Shown here piece after piece: positions 32,175-42,037 of a DNA stretch of 64,000 nt; positions within the stretch are counted from its first letter, which is position 1, and each line of letters opens with the position of its first letter. Under the pieces are notes generated by a model. The model ran no database searches and was not told the DNA's origin. It was given only the letters and a program-made list of their open reading frames with translations. Source of the stretch: Phytophthora quininea (Eukaryota; Oomycota; Peronosporomycetes; Peronosporales; Peronosporaceae). The stretch is from positions 558,001 through 622,000 of the forward strand of contig JAAVTG010000845.1 in assembly GCA_011947345.1 (NCBI GenBank), in the 5' to 3' direction. The translations under genes were made by a program, and so were the position numbers.

Positions 32175-32535
32175 TGTCAACTTCTGCGGATCGACAGGTG
32201 TGCACGAAGGTGAGGAAGAGGTGTCGGTTTGCGAGGTTGTTTGAGGTTGTTGAGACTGCTGAGGTACTGAGGCTCGGTTGTTGTTGCGCTTGTGTTGGTG
32301 AGGGCAAAATGCAGAATGAATATATTTTTGTTGGTTTAGTTGCTATGAAGGCCCTCTGTTTCTCTTTTCTCCTAGTGCCTCGCTCTAGGGAACTACACCA
32401 TGTTCACGCACTGACAATCCTTGCTGCTGGAGATTACTGTTGTTGAAGTTCTTCCAGCGTCTTTCGTGTACGGCGCACGGGTTGCTGCTTTCCTGCGTGG
32501 CTTCGTGGGTTGGCGTCCGCCGCCAAAAGCTGACA
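32175..32535 (-). repeat. LTR 3 (5' LTR of right element)
   Basis: Similarity to the other LTRs stops at the TGACA terminus (32531-32535), followed by two bases shared by chance and then unrelated flank. This fixes the outer end of the element. Confidence 0.9.
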
Positions 32536-33010
32536 ATGCTTCATTCGTCCCGTAAACCGTAGCACACGGCGTGCAGTGCTCTGCAGTCTGCGGGACATTG
32601 CCCACACCCTGCAGCGTGATGGCGTCCAAACCTGCAATGAAAACTGCCAACCACCGACGATATCTGCTGCACTTCAACGCCGCTTTCAGCGAGGAATCCC
32701 TCTGGCAAGGCGAGCTAACACGCTTCGTCGTGCTGGTATCGTTTAGCAACACGCAGGACCGCTGCAGGATGGGCGACATCGTCGTATGTATCTCTTGAAC
32801 CCTTACATGGAAGTCTCATGTGAAGGTCTTCCCTCCCGTACCGCCGCTGAGTGGCATCGAACTAAAACGCCCATCTCCTGCACGCGTCAAGCCGGCAACT
32901 GGTGGCCGACGCTCCTCGCCCAAATCCCAGTCAAGATTTCTCTGCTGCGCCGCACCGCACTCGCCATCTCTCGCGTCCAGCCCTCAGTCGCCCGCTCCAT
33001 CGTGACCCAA
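32536..33010. other. Right flank of retrotransposon array and spermidine synthase upstream region
   Basis: No recognisable gene. A short + frame (32571-32798) and a - frame entering the LTR exist but neither matches a family I know. The open frame of spermidine synthase extends upstream to 32786 without conserved content and is probably leader sequence or intron. Confidence 0.4.
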
Positions 33011-33880
33011 ATGACCGACAAGAAGTGGTTCAGCGAGACCGAGGCCATGTGGCCCGGCCAAAAGTTCTCGCTCGAGATGGAGGAGGTTTTGTTCCAGGGC
33101 AAGTCGGACTTCCAGGACGTGCTGGTCTTCAAGTCGGCCACCTACGGCAACGTGCTGGTGCTGGACGGCGTTATCCAACTGACCGAGCGCGACGAGTTCG
33201 CGTACCAGGAGATGATCACCCACCTGCCCATGTTCGCCCACCGCCAGCCCAAGCGCGTGCTGATTGTCGGCGGCGGCGACGGCGGCGTGCTGCGCGAGGT
33301 CACCAAGCACGACTGCGTGCAGGAGGTGGTCATGTGCGAGATCGACTCGATGGTGTGCGACGTGGCCAAGAAGTTCCTCCCCACGGTGTCAACGGCCTTC
33401 GACGACCCCCGAGTGACACTGCTGCACGCTGACGCCGCCGTCTACCTGCGTGAGAACACGACCGATAAGTTCGATGTGGTGATCGTGGACTCGTCCGACC
33501 CGGTGGGTCCTGCCGAGGTGCTCTACCGCGCCGAGTTCTACGAGAGCATGAAGAACGCGCTGTCGCCCGACGGCATCATCTGCACCCAGGGCGAGTGCCT
33601 GTGGCTGCACCTCGACCTCATCGTGGACGTCATGCAGCGCTGCCAGGGACTGTTCCCCACCGTCAACTACTCGTACACCACCATCCCGACCTACCCGTCG
33701 GGCCAGATCGGCTTCATCATGTGCTCGCTCGACCAGAGCGAAGGAGTGCTGGCCAAACCCAAGCGCTCGCCCGACGCCAAGATGGCCGAGTCGCTGCGCT
33801 ACTACAACACCAAGATCCACGAGGCTGCCTTCGTGCTGCCCAGCTTTGCGGAGAAGAAGATCGCCGCCGTGCGCAAGTGA
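33011..33880 (+). CDS. Spermidine synthase
   Basis: Transfers an aminopropyl group from decarboxylated SAM to putrescine. ATG 33011 (MTDKKWFSETEAMWPGQKFS) gives 289 residues, the usual length. Motifs are the substrate-gripping KSATYGNVLVLDGVIQLTE, the nucleotide-binding VLIVGGGDGGVLREV with acidic partner CEIDSMV, and the catalytic DVVIVDSSDPVGPAEVLY. The frame is open upstream to 32786, but those 75 residues are not family-like. There is no intron in the conserved part and no frame break. Confidence 0.95.
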   Translation: MTDKKWFSETEAMWPGQKFSLEMEEVLFQGKSDFQDVLVFKSATYGNVLVLDGVIQLTERDEFAYQEMITHLPMFAHRQPKRVLIVGGGDGGVLREVTKHDCVQEVVMCEIDSMVCDVAKKFLPTVSTAFDDPRVTLLHADAAVYLRENTTDKFDVVIVDSSDPVGPAEVLYRAEFYESMKNALSPDGIICTQGECLWLHLDLIVDVMQRCQGLFPTVNYSYTTIPTYPSGQIGFIMCSLDQSEGVLAKPKRSPDAKMAESLRYYNTKIHEAAFVLPSFAEKKIAAVRK

Positions 33881-33985
33881 AACGCTCTCGCTCAACTTCG
33901 ACAACAACCAAAGTAAGAATAAGAGTCATGTTTTAGCGTCTACTACATCATTTGCAGTCTCATCTATCCATCTCGCTTCCGCTCA

Positions 33986-36719
33986 TCAACCGGTTGCGAC
34001 GCTCGTTGGCGCCGTAATGCCAATCGGCACGAACAGTGTGATCTTGTCGACCTTCCAGCAGAAATCGGGGTCTGTTCCTGGATGAGCTTCCAGATGTACG
34101 GCACGAAGAATTGCTCTGGATCAGCCTCTTCTTCGTAGCGGTAGCTCGCGTCGTCGTCGTCCACCGACGCCTTTGACTGGAAAACTCCTCCAGTCCGCGA
34201 CGAAGAAGCACTTGAAGCCAACAGGCTGACGCACTCGGCACGAATCATCGTCAGCACTCGGTCAACATCAAGCACGTCGTCGGCGGTTTTTGTCTCCACG
34301 ACAGCCTGGAATCGCTCCAGCGTGGTCCAAACGGGGCCATTATTCACTTGTGCAGCAAACTCGGGGTGCTTTTGCAGCGCCGTAAACGTGTCGGCTCGAT
34401 GCAGCAGCGAATAAATAAGTTGTGGATTACGCGGCAGCAACTTCGCCTTGAGGCAGGACGATACAACACCCAGCAGCAGACGGATGAACTCGACGTATGC
34501 CGAACGTTTCTGGACGAGCACCTCGTTCTCTTCCTTGTCCGTTAGATTCAAGCGCTTCATCTGCAACACCAGCTTTGCTTCGTTCTTGGCTAACATGTCG
34601 ATAAGCCCAACAACACCCTGGGCAGCGTACATATGAAGGTTCTCGGCGGATCGTGCCAAGTTGGACAGCGCCGCGAAGCCGTTGAGATGAATGAAGCTGT
34701 CCTGGAAATGGGTAATGTTTCGATAGATAAGCCGCGTGAAGATGACCATCATCAGGCTGCCCAGCGAGATATCCATCATACAGTGCTCCTGATACCACGA
34801 CACATTGGGCACCACCATTTGTGTATGTGCAGTGCGGACGAACGCTGAGTCCTGAGTAAATGTCAGCAGCACAATCAGCAGCATATACAGGCGACTGGGC
34901 TCCACGGATCGCGCGTGGTACAGCGTTTCGAGTAGAGGTAGCACCAGACCCTCGATATCGCTACTGCTCACAGCAGCATCCAGAATCATCGGGTTCGAAT
35001 ACAGCAGCGTGTAGAGCAGAAGATGACTCGCCTCGTAAGATGCATGCCGACCAACCTCCCGGAACAAGTCCGCGTAAGAAATCTCCAGTTTTTCGGAACT
35101 CGAGTTTGCGATCTCATCCGCCGGGCGCATGAAGTGTACTCGCGGGTCTTCAATCTCCGTCGTCTGGGCGTCCGCACCGGATCCGTCGGTGATCCCACAT
35201 AGTGCGCCGCGAAATGGATTACTTGGTACCTGAGAGTCACTATCCCTGCAACTTTGCAGCAACACGAGCAGCAACAGCACACTTCGGTCGGCGAGCGGAC
35301 TTGCCGTGTCTACTGGTGTCGTAAAATACTGAAGAAAGCTCCACGGAAGCGGAAAATCGAAGCTGAATTGCCGACAGAGACACACAGTGTTAAGTGCAAG
35401 CTGGGTGGTGAAACGAGAGAGAAGGAAAGAAAGCTTACCTGCGATCGACCCAACACCCTCTAGCGTGAAATACGAAAACTGCTCCAGATCATCTTTCTGG
35501 TCCATGGTCTCGGACATGGCAATGAGCGACATGCTGCGGGCCTTTTGTCTAGCAACCAAGGCTGTATTGGATGCGGCGTTTGACCCGATGGCTTGGGTCT
35601 GGTCGATGCAATTCTGCAGCAACCGACGAACAACGCCTGCAGCCCAGTAGGATTTCTTCCCATCGGGCAGAGCGGCTGACATGATCATGTGAAGAAATGG
35701 GTTATGTGCACGCAGATCCCCCGCTTGCTTGGAATGGTCTCGAGGGAACGCTACAGACGACAGGAGCACCAATAAAATATTCACAACTTCCACGTGAAGG
35801 TCGTAGGTTTTCGCTCTGTTTCGCCAGAGACAACAAAAGGACCACGACATACCCGTTAATAAATTGCAGGCCAGAGCACAAACTGACGCACGTACGTCGG
35901 CGGGAATTCAATGAGAACTGACAGCAGCGTATCGAGGAACCGGAAGGCGAGGTCATCAGACAAATCTTCCCGGGAGTCGTCGCTGCTCTTGCTGTTGGGT
36001 ATATTCTCCATCTGGATCGTAGTGCTATCTGCACGCAAAACGAGTCAATAAATGAATGAGCATTGCAATGTAACCACTTCATACGCACGCGTTGCACCAG
36101 GGAGCGACCCAGAATTGCCCCTCACTCCTGAAAATGCCGCGGTCGGCTGGTGGTTAAAGTGCGCCAGTAGCGAACATTCGTCCTGCGTCTCGATAAACCT
36201 CATCGCAAACTGTCGCACCAGGAACAGCGCGTTCACTGCGCGGTTCAAGTGCGTGTCGACAGTCTGCGGTTTGCCATCCACTGGGTCCTGTCCTACAGCT
36301 CCTGGTGCAAACGCTGCCAGCTCATTCTGCGTCATTTTGGCCACTCGGCAGCCGAACGGCAGCGCATGGATCACGAACCGCAGCAGCACTCGGAAGTTGC
36401 CCGACTGGAGGCTGTTGTGGGCTGCACTCAAGAACGTCACGATCAGCAGCAATACAATAAAATCTCATTGCAGAGCATAGCAACATCCAATTACCCAGTG
36501 TGTCTCCATATTCGCGGTTCAGCAGCTCCACCTGCTTCTGCGTCAGTTGCGTCAGTGGCCTGGGACCTGCCAGAATGGTGTGGTAGGCCGCGTCCTCCCT
36601 TGGAACAGGCACTTCCCCACGACCCTCTCGAAGGCAGCCTTGTCGGTAGACGAAGCGAAGGCCTGGTCGACGGCAGCCGAGCCGCTGGCTGCAGCGGGCG
36701 AAGACGCTGTCGCCCCCAT
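33986..36719 (-). CDS. DYM: Dymeclin, Golgi-associated protein
   Basis: Large helical-repeat protein of the Golgi and secretory pathway. ATG 36719 opens MGATASSPAA, keeping the Gly2 that is myristoylated in dymeclins. Recognisable blocks are ASPLADRSVLLLLVLLQS, EASHLLLYTLLYSNPMI, LVLPLLETLYHARS, ISLGSLMMVIFTRLIYRN, LNGFAALSNLARSAENLHMY and the C-terminal PEQFFVPYIWKL. Several short introns interrupt the first third (36500-35800) and possibly one lies near 35438-35329. Two one-base losses are evident, at the CCC run 36597-36599 and the GGGG run 34067-34070 (plus strand). Repairing the second gives a stop at 33986 rather than the Arg-rich extension read otherwise. Confidence 0.9.
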
Positions 36720-36773
36720 TTCCGGTCGGCAAGAATAGGACTGACGTTGCGAGAATTCGTTTATTTCCGAGTT

Positions 36774-38103
36774 TTAGTTGCCTTTGATGCGGAACTCGCA
36801 GAGCAGGGGAGGTGGTCGGATGGAGAGATGGTGCTGGGCAGAGCGACCTCTCTGCTGGCGTCTTTGAACGACATGATCTCCATGAGCGCTACCGGCTGCA
36901 ACCGCGTCGCCTTGTAGAAAATGTAGTCGAGCGTGCCGACGAATCTGGGCTTGCTACTGTTTTCGGCGGCGCCGTTGACGTTCGTGAAGTCGGGCTCGCC
37001 ATCTCTGTCGGGGTTGTACCGCGAGTAAGCACTGCTGAAGCTGTTGTTGTCCGTGACGAACTTGTAGACCTTACTGTCCGGCAGTGAGTTGAAGTCGCCG
37101 ACGAACATGGTCGGGATGGAAGCGTCCAGTGTGCTAGTGAATGTCTCCAGGGATCGTAGCATTCGACGTGTTTGCAGCAGCTTTACGTCTTCCTGCATAG
37201 GGTCCCAGAACAAATGGGTCGTGGCGATCACGAGCTCCGTCTGCGACTGAAAGTTCTTCAGGTGCACAATCACACCGACGCTTCCCTCTCCGCTCGCGAA
37301 AGCACCTCGTGATCAACGTCTGTCGGGGGAGAAGCCACCGTCGCTTTTAAAATGCTGCTTTCGAACCATGAGGGGCAGGATGAAGCGTACCTGACTCGTC
37401 CCCGTTTGGCGCATCCAATTCCACCGGGTTGCGCTCGATTTCCTGAAACTTGCTTGCTTTCCAGAACACCGCGACGCCGTCGCGCTGGGTTCCTGTCTTC
37501 TTGACAAATAGACTACACAGAATGGAAGCATCAGAAATGCTCACAATGCATTTGACTACGATGCCCAAGACCAGCACAAGATCTTCCACCACGACATACC
37601 CCTCGTATCCTAGACCCGCCATCGCTGACGTCCAGAACTTGTCGTACACGTCACATTCCTACAGTGAACGCGATAGCCACGTTATCCCACTTATTTTGAT
37701 GCCCGCGCGGGTATATCTTGCTCACCTGCAGACAAATGACGTCGGGCGAGACCGGCAGACTCGACGCGAACACTTTTTCTAAGCAGCAGCCACCGATTCA
37801 CTCACATCTGATCAGTGTCAATTACTTTACTATGGGATCAAACTTTGGAGTGCAGTCCCACCAGGTTCTTGGAGCGGTTCTTCCACTTGAGCTCGCTGGA
37901 CTTGCAGTACGGGAAGTAGCTCGATCGCACGTAGCACTGCGCCAGCACGTTGTACGTCATCACCCGCAGCGTCTCGGCCTCGACGTCTGTGGAGCGTCCA
38001 CAAAGCAACATTGTTAAGCAATAAGTACGACTGACATCGCTCTACAGTGGCTGTAGCACATACCGGCGCCGTCAGCCACCGCACGCATCTGCTGCGTCTT
38101 CAT
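36774..38103 (-). CDS. CCR4/nocturnin-type endonuclease-exonuclease-phosphatase family protein
   Basis: At least five short exons from ATG 38103. The conserved start is VMTYNVLAQCYVRSSYFPYC with WKNR, then PDVICLQ, where the family has a glutamate in the metal site supplied by the next exon (ECD). Later blocks are DKFWTSAMAGLGYEG, KKTGTQRDGVAVFWK, IATTHLFWDP, FVGDFNSLPDSKVY, the catalytic GTLDYIFYK and SDHLP near the end. Enzymes of this group remove poly(A) tails or phosphate from RNA or nucleotides. Without a leucine-rich repeat region it resembles the short plant CCR4 homologues or nocturnin more than yeast Ccr4. One base appears to be missing at the GGGG run 36806-36809, after which the frame ends naturally at 36774. 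Confidence 0.85.
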
Positions 38104-38507
38104 GCTTGTTACCTTTGGATCGTGCACCCGATTGTGGCTGCCGCTACCGATCACAAGAGTCTTGGAATTTGTATGCATTTTGTTTTTACCTACTCTTTGT
38201 ATACCGTCACCTCTGGGTCCTGCTGATTGGCTAAAAGATCCGATCCGATGAATGGCCATGAGCTGTGGAGTGGCGGCTGGCCTCGACAGATAGTGCTGAA
38301 ATCACAAAGGCTTCCTCAATTCAAAGGTAAGGGAATATGCCTGGCGCCGGAGCTGACCCCCGCCCGCGCATGACCGTCGCAGAGCGTGGAGGAGACCCAT
38401 ACAGAGGAGCGAACGAGCGAGAGAGGGCGGGGAAGAAGCTTCAGACACGGGAAACAGAGAGCAGGGAAACAGCGGCCTAATGGGCGGTGTCTTTTGGTTG
38501 CTCTTAG
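38104..38507. promoter_or_regulatory. Divergent promoter region between CCR4-like gene and RPL32
   Basis: 404 bp between two genes pointing away from each other. A CTCTTAG immediately before the RPL32 ATG looks like a splice acceptor, so the ribosomal gene may have a 5' UTR intron. No coding frame was recognised. Confidence 0.5.
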
Positions 38508-38915
38508 ATGGTGCAGGTTACTCCCGTCGTCCGCCCCAAGATCGTCAAGAAGAAGGTGACCAAGTTCAAACGTCACCAGTCGAACCGCTTCAAGCGCGTG
38601 CCTGAGTCATGGCGCCGCCCGAAGGGTATTGACGGCCGCGTGCGCCGGAAATTTAAGGGAGCCATCAAGATGCCCAACATCGGCTACGGCTCCAACAAGA
38701 AGACGCGCCACCTGTTGCCCAACGGCTTCCTCAAGTTCGTGGTCAACAACGTGGCCGAGCTCGAGGTGCTGCTCATGCACAACCGCAAGTACTGCGCCGA
38801 GATCGCGCACAACGTGTCGGGCCGCAAGCGCCGCGAGATCATCGAGCGCGCCGAGCAGCTCAACGTGCGCGTGACCAACCCGAACGCCCGCGTGCGCGCC
38901 GAGGAGAACGAGTAA
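38508..38915 (+). CDS. RPL32: 60S ribosomal protein L32 (eL32)
   Basis: An intronless 135-residue protein matching eL32 throughout: [55 protein letters not shown] and [20 protein letters not shown]. It is a component of the large cytosolic ribosomal subunit. The codons are strongly GC-ending, as expected for a highly expressed gene here. Confidence 0.97.
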   Translation: MVQVTPVVRPKIVKKKVTKFKRHQSNRFKRVPESWRRPKGIDGRVRRKFKGAIKMPNIGYGSNKKTRHLLPNGFLKFVVNNVAELEVLLMHNRKYCAEIAHNVSGRKRREIIERAEQLNVRVTNPNARVRAEENE

Positions 38916-39407
38916 TTGTTCTGCCGAGAGAGCGACCGACAGCACGAGCCGCGACGCGACGCACCCGAAATGTGCGCGCGAGCTGTAGCTCACGACGAGG
39001 ACAGGAGCCAACTGTGAGAAAAGCGAGGAAGCAGCTCCAGCCCCCGGCGATAACCGATAATTGCATCGTTTGGCGCCCGCTGGACTTGTGGACTAGCTCG
39101 TGTGCTCCCGTTTTGTTGCGTCAGGCCGTTGTCTTCATGTGCTGCTGTTGTTTGTCATCTTGGTTCCGTCCTGTCAGGTGGTCATCAACATTGCAGGATG
39201 CTAATCAAACGGTGACAACTAGCTTGGATGGGATCTACGACATGTACACGCACGAAAAAGGTTTTGACGAGCAAGCTGCAGAGCAGACAGCAGCTATTTA
39301 GCTCTTCGTCGCGACAGAGCTCGTTTACGAACCAATTAACCGAGCTTCAGTACTTTTCCACCGTTTTTCAGAGGCTGCGACCGCATTCCCGGGACCGCGA
39401 GATAGAC
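38916..39407. other. Intergenic region between RPL32 and COX11
   Basis: Contains the RPL32 3' end and COX11 promoter. A + frame reading TSLDGIYDMYTHEKGFDEQA ends at 39301 and looks slightly protein-like, but it has no supporting start or family. Confidence 0.4.
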
Positions 39408-40118
39408 ATGCATCTCCCGCTGCTACTCCGCGCCGCTCGCCTGCGGGCCGCGCCGCTGCGAGCCTTCCGCTCAACGTCCCTTGCAGTGTCCAGCTGTCGC
39501 TACATCACTCAGCGCGCCGCCCAAGAAGCTCGTCGAGAGGCCCAGAAGAAGCGCAACCGCCGCGCAGTCATGTACCTGACCGGCACGGCCATCGCGTGGC
39601 TCGGCATCTCGTATGCCGCCGTGCCGCTGTATAAAATCTTCTGCCAGATGACGGGCTTCGGCGGCACCACGCAGCGCGCCGAGGCCTTCGTGGCCGACAA
39701 GCTCACGCCCCGGGAGGACGCCAAACCCATCCGCGTCACGTTCGACGGCGGCGTGAGCGCCAACATGCCGTGGGTCTTCCGCCCGCAGCAGCGCGACCTG
39801 CTGCTGGTGCCCGGCGAGACGGCGCTGGCCTTCTACACGGCCCGCAACAAGACGGACAAGGCCATCACGGGTGTGGCCACGTACAACGTGTACCCGCCGT
39901 CCGCGGGCATCTACTTCAACAAGATTCAGTGCTTCTGCTTCGAGGAGCAGCGCCTCAAGCCTAACGAGGAGATCGACATGCCCGTCTTCTTCTTCATCGA
40001 CCCGGAAATCTGCGACGACCCGTCCATGACTGGCGTGCACAACATCACACTGTCCTACACATTCTTCAAGACGGACGACGTGGATGAGGACGAGGTGGAG
40101 GACGACGACGCCGAGTAG
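39408..40118 (+). CDS. COX11: Cytochrome c oxidase assembly protein COX11
   Basis: Inner-mitochondrial-membrane copper chaperone that delivers copper to the CuB site of cytochrome oxidase. ATG 39408 opens an Arg/Leu/Ala-rich presequence (MHLPLLLRAARLRAAPLRAF). One membrane helix (VMYLTGTAIAWLGISYAAVP) is followed by LYKIFCQMTGFGGT. The beta domain contains the copper-binding KIQCFCFEEQRL, the family signature CFCF. The end is acidic (DDVDEDEVEDDDAE), an addition beyond the usual length. The frame is open upstream to 39228, but the presequence supports the later ATG. Confidence 0.95.
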   Translation: MHLPLLLRAARLRAAPLRAFRSTSLAVSSCRYITQRAAQEARREAQKKRNRRAVMYLTGTAIAWLGISYAAVPLYKIFCQMTGFGGTTQRAEAFVADKLTPREDAKPIRVTFDGGVSANMPWVFRPQQRDLLLVPGETALAFYTARNKTDKAITGVATYNVYPPSAGIYFNKIQCFCFEEQRLKPNEEIDMPVFFFIDPEICDDPSMTGVHNITLSYTFFKTDDVDEDEVEDDDAE

Positions 40119-40279
40119 GAGAGAGAGAGAGGACAGGTAGACGCAAAAATGGAGGGCGTCAGTTTTGATCCGCTTCGTGCATTCTGGTGATGCGTTTATC
40201 ACTGTTGCTGTGCTGCTTTGCCGTTGTGAGTCACCTTGCACATTGTATCCATTTGCCCACCATTTTTCCACGCGCTGTG

Positions 40280-40284
40280 ATTGG
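40280..40284 (-). promoter_or_regulatory. CCAAT box in the NF-YB promoter
   Basis: GTGATTGGTCATC reads GACCAATCAC on the other strand, a good NF-Y binding site, 45 bp before the ATG of the gene that encodes an NF-Y subunit. Confidence 0.4.
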
Positions 40285-40328
40285 TCATCCAAAGCGCCTT
40301 TTTCCTCAGAGGAATCGATTCAGTCATC

Positions 40329-40700
40329 ATGGCCAGCAAGGACGAGCACGACAACGACGAGATCCGCGAGCAGGACCGCTTCCTGCCGACGGCCAACATC
40401 TCCCGCATCATGAAGGTGTCGTTGCCGTCCACGGCCAAGATCGCTAAGGACGGCAAGGAGACGGTGCAGGAGTGCGTGAGCGAGTTCATCTCGTTCATCA
40501 CGAGCGAGGCCAGCGACAAGTGCCAGCAGGAGAAGCGCAAGACCATCAACGGCGATGACATCATCTGGGCCATGAGCACGCTGGGCTTCGACTCGTACGT
40601 GGAGCCGCTCAAGTTGTACCTGCAAAAGTACCGTGAGTCAGTCAAGGTGGAGAAAAACGACAAGAAGGACAACGTGGGCAGCTTCGGTGCCTCGTCCTAG
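40329..40700 (+). CDS. NFYB: CCAAT-binding factor subunit NF-YB (HAP3)
   Basis: 123 residues, intronless. The histone-fold core is complete: [58 protein letters not shown] and [20 protein letters not shown]. It pairs with NF-YC and then NF-YA to bind CCAAT boxes. The N-terminus is short and acidic and the C-terminus ends soon after the core, as in the compact fungal and protist forms. A CCAAT box sits 45 bp upstream. Confidence 0.96.
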   Translation: MASKDEHDNDEIREQDRFLPTANISRIMKVSLPSTAKIAKDGKETVQECVSEFISFITSEASDKCQQEKRKTINGDDIIWAMSTLGFDSYVEPLKLYLQKYRESVKVEKNDKKDNVGSFGASS

Positions 40701-40838
40701 ACGTCAAAAAGGGAGACGCTCTCTGTCTCTGGTGGTGGTGTGTAGCTGTAGGCTGAGGAGGGGCAATGGGGAGGCAAATACAGAGAGCAGGCTCCAACAG
40801 CGTGTGAGGATTCATAGTTACGTGGACTAACGCTTGTG

Positions 40839-41923
40839 TCAACGACTGTGCTCCTGAAGCAGCTGCAGCATCTGGGTCTTCTTCTTCTTGGGCGCGGCTT
40901 GCAAGCAGTCGGCGACAGTGTCGCCGTACAAGTCGTGGATGCGAGGGTTGGCGCCTGACGAGAGCAGCAGTTGGATGCACGAGAGCGCCTCGCGAACCAC
41001 GGCGACGTGCAGAGCAGTCCAGCCGTTAACCTGCAAAGACTTTGTGAGATGAAGTGGAGATGACGGAGAAGAAGGAGTACTTACCTGGTCAACAGCGTTG
41101 ATCTCCGCTCCTTTCTGAAGAAGCAGCTTGAGGATGTCGCTGTGGTTTTGGGATGCAGCCCAGTGCAGACCACTCCAGCCATGCTACAAAGTGGGGAAAG
41201 AAGAAAGTGAGCACGCTGTTGGGAAGAAATCCTTTGGGGTTGCAGTATTTGATACCTGGTCGGCAATATTCGCGTCGACGACGTTGTCTTCGAGCATATC
41301 CCGTACTTTGTATTTGTCTGCGCGATACACGGCTCGTAGGAACTCCTTGCTCTCTTTGGAGTCACTGGGGTTGTCTTCGGAGGTGGATCGTGTTCCTGCT
41401 CGTCTTCGGAACCTTCTTCATCAGTAGTGTCGACAGGTTGCTTCGACTTGTTGCTAGGATTGTTGGGCTTCGTGTTGTCATCGTCATCTTCAAAACTCGA
41501 GTATCCGTCATCATCCTCTTCCACCTTGCTGGTAACAGTCTTGGTCGATACTTTTGTCGCTGGTTTTGTTGATTCACGTAGCACTTGAACAGCCTGCTGG
41601 TCTTCCTGCTGCACTTCGGCTACACTTTGTATCAGCACCTCGGCTCGATGTTCCTGTCTCTCCTTTTTCACTTCCTTGGCTGTTGACTCTAACGCCGACT
41701 GAATTTTGGAGCGATCTTCGTTGTCGATCTGTTTAGCGAATTGCTGCAGTGTCGGCTTCGATTCAACCGACTGCATTTCTTGTTTCGCCACATCCATCAA
41801 CGTTTTCGGTTTGGCCGAAGTATTTGGAGTAGCTTCTGCTTTGGCAACGTCTGAAAGAGACAACTTGGCAGAGTTGCCAGCCTCGGCGTTCATCTCCTTG
41901 GCGACATCAAGCAGTGAGGTCAT
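40839..41923 (-). CDS. Ankyrin-repeat protein with acidic N-terminal region
   Basis: ATG 41923 (MTSLLDVAKEMNAEAGN) opens a region with three similar short blocks, SLLDVAKE, SLSDVAKAE and TLMDVAKQE, followed by a charged, acidic linker (VEEDDDGYSSFEDDDD). After a one-base loss at the GGGG run 41367-41370, the frame gives SKEFLRAVYRADKYKVRDML. Two further exons follow, with ankyrin repeats HGWSGLHWAASQNHSDILKL and NGWTALHVAVVREALSCIQL. Introns are at about 41259-41185 and 41084-41034. The molecular partner is unknown. Confidence 0.75.
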
Positions 41924-42037
41924 CGTCGAGCGGCTCAACACCGCGAATAAACGAATATGTGCATCAGTCTTCCTAACACCTACCTATTACTAGTTGGTTT
42001 CGTAGTGATGAGATGCTGCATCACGAACTGGAACTTG

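Larger units (their letters stand above)
21548..32535 (-). mobile_element. Tandem pair of Ty3/gypsy chromovirus LTR retrotransposons
   Basis: Three 361-bp LTRs (21548, 26861, 32175) alternate with two internal regions, all in - orientation with a 5,314-bp period. The middle LTR is shared, so the layout is LTR-internal-LTR-internal-LTR. The two internal regions look essentially identical; the clear difference is one base in a T run (about 22155 versus 27468). Each encodes Gag, protease, reverse transcriptase/RNase H, integrase and a C-terminal chromodomain. Target-site duplication is unclear: AGGCT precedes and ATGCT follows, a 4-of-5 match. The high identity implies recent amplification. Confidence 0.93.

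Noticed and set aside
33964..34120. Arg/Ser-rich C-terminal extension of dymeclin
   Set aside because: It results from a one-base loss at 34067-34070; the alternative frame ends at 33986 without it.
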